64,000 nucleotides of DNA from Rhipidocladum racemiflorum. Its lineage: Eukaryota > Streptophyta > Magnoliopsida > Poales > Poaceae. Position 1 is the first letter of the stretch, and every line of letters begins with the position of its first letter. The stretch is from assembly GCA_036346355.1 (NCBI GenBank), contig CM070581.1, positions 1,426,001 through 1,490,000 on the forward strand, given 5' to 3'. Shown here piece by piece: positions 37,455 through 48,674 of this stretch. The position numbers and the translations under genes were made by a program. The notes beneath the pieces are model-generated. The model was not told the DNA's origin and made no database searches. It worked only from the letters and a program-made list of their open reading frames with translations.

Positions 37455-37673
37455 TGTTAGGAAACCGGATTCGTATCCGATATGGACTCTTCCTTATCTC
37501 TAAGCAAAACCGCTATATATAGGAGGCAGGGGGTCACCCCATTGTACACAAGCATACAGAATAATAAAGCAGACCCGTTCCTCCTCATATTGTGTCTCTC
37601 GCCCTCTCTCTCTGTTCTCCACTTGAGATCTATTAGGCAACCCCGGACTATTCGATAGCGAGGTTGTCTAACA
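37455..37673 (+). repeat. 5' LTR of the copia element
   Basis: Begins TGTTAGGAAACCGG and ends GTTGTCTAACA. It contains a TATATATA box at 37514-37521 and an AATAATAAAG polyadenylation-like signal near 37560. The short length is typical of several plant copia lineages. Confidence 0.95.
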
Positions 37674-37675
37674 CG

Positions 37676-37687
37676 TTATCAGCACGA
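37676..37687 (+). other. Probable copia primer-binding site
   Basis: TTATCAGCACGA begins three bases after the 5' LTR, in the expected place. I do not assign the tRNA with confidence. Confidence 0.5.
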
Positions 37688-39110
37688 AGCTCTACCTGGA
37701 GAAAGATTGAAAGGTGAGAAAGGTGAGAATCGGGTGATTGAAACTATCGCTCGTTTGTATTTACATCCAATCTACACATCGAAGTTACTGTAGCACGAAG
37801 CTACAGAAGCTTACGGCACGAAGCCACCGGCTGCGCCGGCCGGAGCGCCGTCGGTTTGCATCCCGCGCTTGAAGCGCCGCGCACGTCGATCAACTTGAAG
37901 GCATCCCTGCATGCATATAAACTGAAACGGCCGATTGAAGTTTATGCATGCATCAAATGGTTTCATGCATCTAAACCGTAATGGCCAGTTGAAATATTCA
38001 TGCATGACTACATCACGTGCAATTGTCCAGACCACATGGCATGAAGCTATGGACTATGGTACAAGAGATAGATCGCTACAAATCTACAGCACATGAAGCG
38101 AACTCGCAGGCTCGCTGGCCGGTTTTTCCAAAGCCATGAAGTGCCATTGAAGTCGATGCAGCCGTCTCCCGGTCATCACGCTCGCAGCGCATGCAACCTG
38201 GTTGTCGGCCGCCGGTTGAAACCCAATGCAAGGCACGAAGCCATGACCGATGCATGCAGCGCGACGGCCACCGGCCGAACTCCTTCCAATCAACGGCATG
38301 AAGCCGCCAACCCGCGCGTAGTCGCTGTACGGCGCGCGAACGACACAAATCCGGCAGCTGAACAGGCACGTAGCCACGCCGCCGTGAGCCGCATGAAGCG
38401 GTGACCCGCAGTTGCCACATGTATGCAGCATGAAGCACGGAGCCCATTGATCGGCACGGAGCCAATGCATCTACATTACTGTTTTGGCACGAAGCCATCG
38501 CAGATCACGCTCATGGTCGCCGGCAAGATCGCAGCCGCACCAAGCAACTGCCGCGGCGACCCGGCCGCCCACGTCTACACGTCTTGCGCCCGCCCAGCTA
38601 AGCCGCCGTGCCGTAGCGCCGATGCGACCGCCGGCCTGCGACACCCAGCGAGCCTCGTGGCCGCCCGTCGCCGTTGCGTGCTGCGAAGTGGCGTGATCGG
38701 CTATAGCGCTGCCATGGCGGCGATGGCCGTGAAGCGCCGTCAGCGCCACCGTTTTCGGCCGAAGCCATCGGCGTGGCGCCTGAAGACGCGCGCATCTTGG
38801 TGCTTGCAGCACCATCGGTCGCCGCTCGGCCGCCTCGGAACCAGCGCAGGAAGCGCCGTCTCCTCCCACAACTTGAAGCCGTAGCCTCGCGGCGCCGCAT
38901 GACTCCACGCGCATGCGGCCAGCGTCACCAAGAGCGGCCGATCATTGCATTCGACTGCACTGGTCATCGCAGGCCGCAGCGCCGCGTAGTATTTTTCCCC
39001 AAGGCGGCGGTAGCTGTTGCTTCCTGCAGCCGAATCAGGCGTCGATTGGAAAAGAAGCATACGTTCTGGACTTGAAGTCCAGTTGAATTGAAGCAAACTT
39101 CATCCTTTTG
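37688..39110 (+). repeat. GC-rich leader with scattered GCAYGAAGC motifs
   Basis: Occupies the place of gag. Copies of GCACGAAGC or GCATGAAGC recur irregularly, among them 37791, 37816, 38039, 38231, 38295, 38389, 38428 and 38487, with further looser copies. Many open frames exist on both strands, but none shows gag or other known domains, and they look like products of high GC content. Origin and role are unknown. Confidence 0.55.
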
Positions 39111-40366
39111 GAGTCCAAGCAGAAAAGGACAGGGAGGCGATTTCCCATCCTTCCCGTTTTCCTTAGCTTTCTATTATTTTTTTCTCCTTTTCCTCAAAAA
39201 AAAAATGGTTAAGAAATTTGGAAAAACGATTAAAAATTCTAGAAAATTCTGAAATGTGCCAGCAAAATATGAAAAATATATAGAAAAATCCAGAAAATTA
39301 ATTGGCTCTGTTTTAATCTGCACTTAGCCTTATTTTCTGTATTTATGAATTTTTGCAGTTATTGTCTTGTTTAGAATATCGGAAATTCCTGAGAATTTAT
39401 TTTCGTATTTATGAATTTATGAATTATGTCATGTTGATATTTGCTGAAATTAAAATTTTCTGTTGTACAGTAATTCTGAAAATTGCTTGGAAATTAGCAG
39501 AAATTATGAAAAGTGCTAGGAAAATTCCAGAATATTTCATATGGCATAAAATGAGAACCTGTGTGGTTGGGATTTGATTTTGGTAATGAATAAACAGATA
39601 TGAGACAATTGGTGTCTAGGAAAACACACATGAGGCTTGGTTCTTTAATTGGCACCCGAAAACGGGAAGTGCTCCCTCCCTCATGTGAGCCCTAGGGGCA
39701 GGTTGACCTGGCCAAGAGTCGAATTGACGGAGATATTCGTTACCTGTTTTCGCTCCCAACCAACGAGAGTTACATAAGCATTACACCGCATTTAATTTAT
39801 GTGGAAATTTATTTTTCGTATTTATGAATATTTATGAATCTGTGTATATATGAATTTTGCAGTTATGAATACTGTATTGATGAATCCTGCATTTATGAAT
39901 CTCGCACTTATGAATTTTGCATTTATGAATTCCGTACTTATGAATCTTGTACTTATGAATTTTGCATTTATCTTTGTATATATGAATCTTGATATTATTG
40001 CTTTCTTTTAGTTTGCTGGAAACTCATGAGAATTCAATTATGCATTTTATTGAATCTAGCAACCATTTCCTATTAGATTGCACGCAGTAATCTAATGGAA
40101 GAACCTTATGAATGTGCAAAGGTGTGGCATTATCTAACGTGAGTTTTTGAAGAACTGACCTGAATTGTCAGAATTATCTCACATAGACATCAGATTGCAT
40201 AATGAATAGTAAGCTCTCGAAGAGCATACTTTTTCTCATGAATAGAATTGCAATTTATTCTTTATTCCAGTATTCTTTCTTTACAAGCAATTTTTGAATT
40301 ACTTAGCCACTTTATGATTAGAATTATTTTTCTTTTCATCTAGAAATCGTGTAGCGCCCAATGGAG
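39111..40366 (+). other. AT-rich stretch of the copia element with short TATGAAT repeats
   Basis: Between about 39350 and 40000 there are many TTATGAAT(C/T)TTGC-type units of about 15 bp, tandem at about 39820-39990. There is no gene. A tract ending TTTTCATCTAG just before the protease resembles a splice acceptor. Confidence 0.6.
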
Positions 40367-43300
40367 GAAATATGCATTGTTGATAGTGGCACAACAAATA
40401 CCATCTTAAGAGAGTCGAAATACTTCCAGACGATCACGAAGAACGGAAGGATTACAACTATCGCAGAAGCGATACGCATATAATAGGCTCAGGAAGAGCC
40501 ACAATTATATTGCCAATGGGTACAACTTTGGTAATTGAAGAAGCCCTCTTGTACCCTGAATCAACTCGCACTCTCTTAAGTTTCAAAGATATCCGCGCCA
40601 ATGGGTTTCACGTAGAAACCAATGAAGAAAATGGCAAAGAACACTTGTGCATTGTGAAGCACGCGAATATGGAAAGATGGTACTAGAAAAATGTCCCTCA
40701 TATGAATAGGGTTGTACTACACGAAAATCAATGCACACGCAGTGTATACTTCTTTGAAGACTGTCTTTAGAAGCTCTGAATTATTTGCTTTATGGCATTG
40801 TAGATTAGGTCATCCTGGTCTTAGATTGATGAGAAATATAGTTAACAACTCACAAGGTCATGGCATTAATGTTAAGAATTTCCCGAATCACGAAGATTTT
40901 GTGTGCCATGCATGTGCCACCGGGAAATTAATAACTAGACCCTCTGTTATGAAAGTGCAACATGAAATCCCTACATTCTGGAGCATTCGGGGATATTTGC
41001 GGTCCGATTCAGCCCTTGTCGAGGCCGTTTCGATACTTTATGGTGCTCATTGATGCTTCCTCGAAATGGTCGCATACATGTTTCTTGTCAACAAGGAATC
41101 ATGCATTCGCAAAAGCGATCTCGCAGATCATTAGAATTAAGAATGCTTTTCACGATCATCGCGTGAAGTCCATTCGAATGGACAATGCGGTGAATTCACT
41201 TCCAAGGCATTTGATGATTATTGCACAAAGAACGGGAATAACTGTTGAGCACTCTGTACCGCACGTCCATACGCAAAATGGGCTAGCTGAAGCACTAATA
41301 AAGAGGATTAAGTTCATTGCCAGACCGCTCTTGCAGAGTTGTAACTTGCCCAACACTTGTTGGGGACACGCAGTCCTGCACGCAAAGAAGACTCATCAAT
41401 TATAGACCATCGGCCTACAACATCCATTCACCTATGCAACTAGTGCAAGGGGTCATCCCGAAGATTTCCCATCTTAGAAATTTTGGTTGTATGGTATATG
41501 TACCTATACCACCCCCACAGCGGACTGCAATGGGCCCTCTCCGCAAGTCTGGGATATACGTTGGTTATGAGAGTGCATCCATAATCAGGTATTTGGAACC
41601 CATGACTGGAGACTTGCATACAGCTCGATTCGCTGACTGTATCTTTGACGAGGACCGTTTCCCGTCATTAGGGGAGAGAATCAACCATTGGATGAAAAAT
41701 GCCGGAAATAATATGGCATTCCATGGGATCCCAGCGCATGACCCTCGCACTAATGAAGCAAATCAAGAAGTCCAAGATAATTGATTTGCGAGAATTTAGC
41801 AAATGAATTGCTGATCATTTTGTGATCTCAAGAGCGTGGTTAAGTCGCATGTACCAGCAAGAAATGCACCGTAGAGGGTGGAAATACCAAAGAAAGCGAA
41901 GGTATCCTCATCCTGTTCGTGAGGCCTCAAAGAAAAAGAACAGAAATCTGGCTTCTCAAACCCAAAGTACCCGAAGGCGTCTGGGAAAAGCGGGCAAGAG
42001 GACTTACCACACCCAATCACAAAAGTGCCCCAAAGCAAGAAGGGGAGCAGTTGAGACCTGGCCTTTGGAAAGAAGCACGTGGAAAAGGCAATTCCAGATC
42101 TGAACCTTCCATTGGAAGAAGCCGGAAATAATGTGTGCGCACACATTGGCGGAGAAAAACTAAAGGAACTTGCTCCTGGAATGGGAAATAGCAATGAAGA
42201 GCAAGCGAAGTGCACGAAGCACCCCATGATGAAATGGCCATAAACTTTGTAATAACGGGAGAATCGATGAATAGAGCAACGACCAATGTCGATGCATACT
42301 TTGCAAAGAAGATTGCCACGATCATTAATCATGATCCCGAGCCCGCATCTCTCGCAGAGTGCAAGAAAAGGCTCGATTGGGAAGATTGGAAGAAGGCAAT
42401 CACTGCAGAGTTAGTTTCTCTAAACAAAAGAGAGGTGTTTGGGCACATGTGCCGCCACGCCTCCCCATATAAACCCCGTGGGGCACAAATGGGTTTTTGT
42501 TCGGAAGAGGAATGAAAACAATGAAGTTATAAGGTACAAGGCAAGGCTTGTCGCTCAAGGTTTCACTCAACGTCCTGGGGTTGATTATGAAGAAACCTAT
42601 TCTCCGGTCATGGGTGGAATTACCTTTAGATACTTGATCTCAATGGCAGTCAACTTGAAGTTGAAAATGAAGCTAATGGATGTTGTCACAGCATATTTGT
42701 ATGGAAACTTGGATTCGGAGATTTATATGAAAGTACCGGAAGGTATCCCTATCCCGAACCAAGACAGAGCAAACAGAAACCTATACAGTGTGAAATTGGA
42801 GAAATCACTGTATGGGCTAAAACAGTCAGGAAGAAAGTGGTGCAATCGTTGGAGTGACTTTCGCTGCGAGAACGGCTACGAACAAATGAAGATTGTCCAT
42901 GTGTATTTATACAACGATTCACGAATGGATTTTGTATAATCTCCGTCTATGTAGATGACTTGAACATCATTGGGACGGATGAGGAAATTGAAGAAGCATG
43001 CACATACTTGAAATCTGAGTTTGAAATGAAAGACTTGGGTAAAACCAAGTTCTGTTTAGGCTTGCAGCTTGAACATGTCCAAGGCGGAATCTTGGTACAC
43101 CAAGCATCCTACACGCAGAAAGTGTTGGAGAGATTTGGCTTTGAAAAGGCATACCCCGCAAAGACCCCAATGGTCGGAAGGTCACTCCAAGCAGACCTAG
43201 ACCCGTACAGGCCTAAAGAAGAGGGGGAGGAAGTCCTGGGAGCGGAATTCCCATACTTGAGTGCAATTGGAGCGCTCATGTACCTTGCGAATAGCACTAG

Positions 43301-43927
43301 GCCGGACATTGCGTTCGCCGTGAATTTGCTAGCGCGGTACAGTGCAGAACCCACCAAAAGGCATTGGAAAGGGGTGAAGGACATCTTCCGTTACCTTCAA
43401 GGAAGCAAAGACCTCGGCTTGTTTTACAGAAGAAACAATGAATTGAATTTAGTTAGCTACGCCCGATCTTTGGGTACCTATCGGACCCGCATACTGGCAA
43501 GTCACAAACTGTGTATGTTTTCCTTTGCGGTGGAACAGCAATTTCTTGGAAGTCGTCTAAGCAGACTCTTATCTCGACGTCGACTAACCACTCAGAAATC
43601 ATTGCATTGTATGAAGCCTCTCGGGAATGTGCATGGCTTCGAAGAATGGTTCACCACATCCAGAAGTCATGTGGTCTGAACATGGAACAAACCCCCACTA
43701 TTATCTATGAAGATAATGCAGCTTGTGTTGCACAAGTACAAATGGGATATGTGAAGAGTAACCTTACAAAGCATATCAACCCCAAGTTCTTTTATGCTCA
43801 TGAAATGCCTAAGATGAACGAGATAAAGATATCTTGCATACTAAGTCGTGTGAAAATCTCGCAGATTTATTCACTAAGTCACTCCCGGCATCTTCCTTTA
43901 AAAGATGTATTAGAGGAATCGGGATGA
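40367..43927 (+). pseudogene. pol of the copia element, frameshifted
   Basis: Protease with D-S-G at 40382-40390; a GAG-pre-integrase zinc region (about 40780-40970; LWHCRLGHPG, CHACATGK); an integrase core in pieces (about 40985-41400; MVLIDASSKWSH, VKSIRMDNA); an RVT_2 reverse transcriptase (about 42340-43000; YKARLVAQGF, AYLYGNL) with an intact Y-V-D-D box at 42948-42959; and RNase H (about 43500-43870; ISTSTNHSE, IIYEDNAACVAQ). At least five frame changes and stops, for example near 40460, 41040, 41190, 42430 and 43460, prevent a full product. The intact YVDD box does not rescue the gene. Confidence 0.9.
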
Positions 43928-44222
43928 TGAGGCTTAGAGAAGTGCAGATTTCAGGGGGAGATTTTTCACATACTCCTACATAAATCTCAAACATGAAGTT
44001 TGAGTACCCAACGTAAATCTTGAAGATTAACATTGAAGTTTGGGTGGATTGTACTCTTTTCCTTAAGTAAGTTTTTCATTGAAGTTTTCTTACATAAGGT
44101 TTTTGATGAGGCAATCCGTGCAACACAGCAAGCGTGTGCTATGTACTCTTTCTCCAATTATTTTTCCCATTGGGTTTTTATGGAGTTTTAATGAGGCATA
44201 TGCATCTCGCAGTGAAGAGTCC

Positions 44223-44231
44223 AAGGGGGAG
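44223..44231 (+). other. Copia polypurine tract
   Basis: AAGGGGGAG directly before the 3' LTR. Confidence 0.85.
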
Positions 44232-44450
44232 TGTTAGGAAACCGGATTCGTATCCGATATGGACTCTTCCTTATCTCTAAGCAAAACCGCTATATATAGG
44301 AGGCAGGGGGTCACCCCATTGTACACAAGCATACAGAATAATAAAGCAGACCCGTTCCTCCTCATATTGTGTCTCTCGCCCTCTCTCTCTGTTCTCCACT
44401 TGAGATCTATTAGGCAACCCCGGACTATTCGATAGCGAGGTTGTCTAACA
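44232..44450 (+). repeat. 3' LTR of the copia element
   Basis: Same 219 bp as the 5' LTR with no difference that I can see. The following bases are GCTAG, not the GGCAG found before the 5' LTR. Confidence 0.95.
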
Positions 44451-45784
44451 GCTAGTATCCTTCCTACTTATAGTATACTTCATACTTGCGTATACTTGCT
44501 AGCATGATGCTATGTATAACGACATCGCTGGTGAATCACTACATGGTCACGTCAAATCTTTTTGCTTTATTTTATTTATAGGGTGTCTATAGAGCACATG
44601 AGTGTTTTCTTATTAAATTGTACTCAAATTTTAAACTTTTAGATCTAGATTTAATTAATAGAATCAATTTGCCATCTCTCCTCACATTTTGAGTATTCTA
44701 TAGACAAAAAAAAAATTGAATGCTCACAAACCAAACAAACACTCGAGTACCACTTAGCAATACCCTTTATTTATAGCTAGACCAATCACTTCTTCGTCCA
44801 AGAGATCCAAATGTGTTACGGCCACACTCGTTTGGTCGATTGCCATGCGTGGTCACAACTTGACGCTAAAAGTGTGCCATCCAAATAGTTTATCGTAAGT
44901 GTGACAATATTTGGTAAAAAAAAATGTTGATGACACGTAAGATATGTGATAATTATGAAAGTGTGACACGGCGTAAGTTAGCAAAAAACAAGCCGCAACC
45001 TAACAAGTCAAAGCAAACACCTTTTATTCGTAGTTTGAAAAAGTAACAAACATATATACCTATATACATATTACGGGAAATAAAAAAAATCTCCATCAAA
45101 TCCATCTCTCTCGTATCAACGCTTCACCAGATTTGATCGTGATCTACTGGAAGGAATTAATAAATGATATGATAGGTTGCATTTTCTAGACAGGGAGACT
45201 TGAAATATTATGGCACTGCATAAATGCTGTGACCTTTGCACATCATTGTCCATTTCCAGTTGTTTTTTTTTTTCCTTTCTTTGAGGGAGCAGTCCATGCA
45301 TGCCGCTACAGAAGTGCTGAACACCTCGTGTCGTGGCTATGCTAGCTTGTGCACTGTCCACTTGTACGTATTTCAGTTTCAGTCATGGACTTTTGACTTC
45401 TATCTCACCTTTCTAATTACCTTTTGTTCATGCACGCATATATATCGCTTCCTACGGTGAATGGTAATACGGTGTATTTTCTTCCCTTCTACGAGGAGAT
45501 CACGGTGTATTATTAATTTTCAGGAGAAGAAACTACGTTACCGCCGATGCCGATTCGTAATGCTTACCCAAACACTTTGGATTTTGTGTGTAGCAAAGTC
45601 GCAATGAACGCCACTCCCGTTTGCCTATTTCTATTGGCGTACATACGTACATAAAAGTAACTGGAATACTTTTTTTGAAGGGTTAAGGATGCACATAACA
45701 TACGCATATCACACACACTCCTGTGTGTATCATTTTTATTAACGGTGAGCACGCGTCAACGTGCTCTGGCCAACTGAAACTTCT
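44451..45784. other. Spacer between copia and CACTA-2
   Basis: No gene that I can support. The segment 44832-44878 is closely related to 18519-18565 (both contain GACGCTAAAAGTG or ACGCTAAAAGTG after GGTCGATTGCCA), a shared dispersed repeat of unknown type. Confidence 0.45.
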
Positions 45785-45787
45785 CGT
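45785..45787. repeat. CACTA-2 target-site duplication (CGT), left copy
   Basis: CGT is repeated exactly at 57887-57889, directly after the right terminus. Confidence 0.85.
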
Positions 45788-45811
45788 CACTACTACAGAT
45801 CCGGCCTTCCA

Positions 45812-46200
45812 TACCGGCCCAATAGTACCGGTTATGCATGAACCGGGACTAACATTTACATCAGTCCCGGTTCAACGGTCTACAGGTCCGGGATCATCGA
45901 TTGCGGTTGTAACTACCAACCGGTCTTTGATGCTCTCACATCGATCTGCGGTTGGTTACACCAACCCGTACTAAGCAAAGACAGAGCCGTGGATGGTTCT
46001 TAGCACCGGTTGATGTAACCAACCGATCGATGTTCGTGTTATCGATGCAGGTTGGTTAAACCAACCAAGACTAAGCAGCCTCCTCGGCTCTGTCTTTAGC
46101 TTATGCGGGTTGGTGTAACCAACCGTCTTGATATGGAGCATCGGCACCGGTTGTTGTATTTGACCGGTACTAATGCGCTCGTCTCCGCGCCGATCAATCC
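45812..46200. repeat. CACTA-2 left subterminal repeats
   Basis: Degenerate copies of AGTACCGGTT, GGTTGGT(G)TAACCAACC and AACCGGTACTA in both orientations. They are the presumed binding sites of the TNPA-like protein. Further scattered copies occur at 47330-47440 and 48110-48170. Confidence 0.75.
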
Positions 46201-46390
46201 CCATGCGCCTTTTACGATGAAACTCTTAATTCGTGTTCATCCGATTCTTGTTTTCCGATCCAGCCTCCTATAAAACCGTCGATCGATCAGAAGGGAGACG
46301 TCTTGATGATCGTGAGTAAGCCCATTTTTTAACTAGGGCAGCTTCTCCTTCTTCTCCCTCTGGCGCGCCATCATCACCACCTCGGGAGAA

Positions 46391-46500
46391 GGACGAGGAG
46401 GAGCGGGAGGAGGAGGAGGAGGAGGAGGAGGACAATGAGGAGGAGGAGGAGGAGGAGGAGGAGCGGGAGGAGGAGGAGGAGGAGGAGGAGGAGGGGGGGT
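46391..46500. repeat. (GGA)n-rich stretch
   Basis: An almost pure GGA/GAG trinucleotide run. Proline-rich and leucine-rich frames on the minus strand across it are artefacts. Confidence 0.9.
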
Positions 46501-46781
46501 TGGGTCCGCTCGAGGAGCGCGACGTCGTCGGACGAGGATGACGATGATGAAGACGTCATCCACGGCGGCGGACGCGGACGACGACCGCCCCCCGCTTGAC
46601 GACGACTCCGGCGACGACACCTGGCAATGGCGAGTGGTGGTATGGGTGATCGCGCCACCCACCACCCGTGCGCCGCTATGCATATTATATATATTGTAAT
46701 TAATTAATATAATATGTAATGTTTTATATTATGAATTATTAATATGATATGTAATGTTTTATGTAATGAATTATTAATATA

Positions 46782-47029
46782 TCTCTACTATATAAAGCGA
46801 GAGTTTCTTCCCACGTCACATTAATTGCTCTGCTTAATTGCCCTATTTAATTGCCCTGCTTAATTGCCCTACGCAAGAAACGAAGCGTTGCTTTAATTAG
46901 CCAGCTTTTGCAAGAAACGAAGCGTTAAAGATAGATGTTTGATCTTATGAAATAGTATTTTTTATTTTTTAATCTTTATTTTTCGTTATCAATTTTGTTT
47001 TTCGTAGCAACGCACAGGCATATAACTAG
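46782..47029 (+). mobile_element. Mini-Helitron candidate nested in CACTA-2
   Basis: Starts TCTCTACTATATAAAG and ends GCATATAACTAG, between A (46781) and T (47030). Removing it joins TTATTAATATA to TAATATATAATG, which restores the run of the local ATTAATAT / GTAATGTTTTAT repeat, so the insertion boundaries are well supported. The usual GC-rich 3' hairpin is only weakly visible (GTAGCAACGCACAGGC). It encodes nothing. Confidence 0.65.
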
Positions 47030-47030
47030 T

Positions 47031-48674
47031 AATATATAATGTTTTACCTCCCCCTTCTTGAAGCTCCGCTGCCTTTACCGTTAAATTGAAATATTAAAAA
47101 AATTATAAAACATAAAAAAACGTTGAAAAAAAATACGGCACAATGCATTGTCGTTCAAAACAATGGCTTCGAGAAACATTCGATTGGACAGTGAAAATCA
47201 GGAGAAAATCGGAAGAAAAATTATGAAAGTATGATTCGAGATGAATATCTTTATAAATATTTATATTATATGCATGAAAATTATATGTGTACATTTATCT
47301 AAAATTAAATCGATGCAGTTAAAGGTACCAACCGATCTTGATAGTCACATCGATGCGTTTGTATTCGAACCGGTACTATCTAGTAGCAACAAATACGGTT
47401 GCAGTGGATATTAGTACCGGTTTGTGCTTTGAACCGACTAGTGTCCGACCAATTTAAACTCTTCGCCCTCCCGCTCTCTCGCTGCATCGAGTCATTTGAT
47501 CGCGAGAGATGAACAGGAGTTCATCGCCAAGGAGCTCGAAGGAGGAGAGTCTTTGCCAAAAATTCGAATTTTTTTGTCATTTTACTCGCAACCAAGATAC
47601 CTAAGGTTAGTAATATCATTCCTCACTACACTTGGTGTTAAATGGGGCCTCTTCTTTGCTTAAATTATGAAGAAAATTTGATCTTTTCCATTAATCGTTG
47701 AAGGATTATAAATGTATAAATCAAGCTCGATCAATTGAAGTAAGATACAAAAACTTATTGTGTAAGCTTATAATTTGCTTGGATTATAATATAGCTCGCA
47801 TTTAAGGTTTGGATCTAGCTCAATTTTATGTTTTAGTTCCATCGATCTAGCTCAAATTAGGTTGCACGTAGTTGGGGAAATTAAAAATGGTGCATTTGAG
47901 AAAAGTTTTCATAAAATTGGTTGCACGTAGTTGGGGAAATTAAGAATAGTGCATTTGACAAAAGTTTTCAAAATTTGAGCAAAGATGTCGTTAAATTTGT
48001 TCACAATTTTGAATCTAGACTATGATTGACCAATTTTTTTTGTAGGTTGAAAAAACTTGTGTAAGTTTATATTTTGCTTGCATTATTATTTAGCTCGAAT
48101 TGTATGTGTGGCGAACCCAGATCGATGTGAGACTATCAAGACCGGCTTGTGCCTTCAACCGACTATGTCGCAATATACACGTCCTCCACCTCCCACTCTC
48201 TGCGGACCAAGATCATTTGATCTGTAGTGAGATTAAGAATGGTGCATGTATAGTTGGGGAAATTAAGAATGGTGCATGTATAGTTGGGGAAATTAAGAAT
48301 GTTGCATGTTATGTGGAAAAAGAAGAAATTTAAATTCATTTGCGAATTAAAAATAATATCAGCAATATAAATGGCTTTATAGAAAATATAAAATGAGTTA
48401 AATATTAGAGAAAACTTTTCAAAAATTTTGCGAAAAAGTTTTCAAAAAGTTTTAAAAATTTGAGCAAAGTCATCGTGAAACTTGTCGGGTATGAATACCG
48501 GAGTAAATAATCATTTTATGGGAAAATATGTAATGAAATATAGTGCCTTTAAAAATATTTAATGAAATAAAGCCATTTTAAAAATATAGTTGTCTTGATT
48601 TGGATTTTGGGAAATGTTCAATAATTCATTATCGAAAAATGAGTTAAAAGTTACCTTGATCGAATATAATGTAG
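47031..48674. other. CACTA-2 leader with short tandem repeats
   Basis: Non-coding. A 60-bp direct duplication spans about 47858-47975 (GGTTGCACGTAGTTGGGG). A 30-bp unit (ATTAAGAATGGTGCATGTAT...) is repeated about 2.6 times at 48231-48309. Confidence 0.65.

Larger units (their letters stand above)
37455..44450 (+). mobile_element. Ty1/copia element with identical LTRs
   Basis: A 7.0-kb element with 219-bp LTRs at 37455-37673 and 44232-44450 that look identical base for base. The order protease, integrase, RT, RNase H is the copia order. A gag frame with a zinc knuckle is not visible; instead 2.7 kb of GC-rich then AT-rich sequence lies between the primer-binding site and protease. Pol is broken in many places. 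Flanking pentamers are GGCAG and GCTAG, so there is no clean target duplication. Identical LTRs with broken pol suggest recent movement using proteins from another copy. Confidence 0.92.

Noticed and set aside
38076..39096. Genes in the copia leader on both strands
   Set aside because: Many overlapping GC-driven frames exist with none dominant. No gag, zinc knuckle or other domain could be found.
46333..46683. Proline-rich protein on the minus strand
   Set aside because: The frame is a (GGA)n trinucleotide run; nothing supports a gene beyond composition.
48231..48309. CRISPR-like spaced repeats
   Set aside because: The 30-bp units are directly adjacent with no spacers, and the context is a plant transposon.
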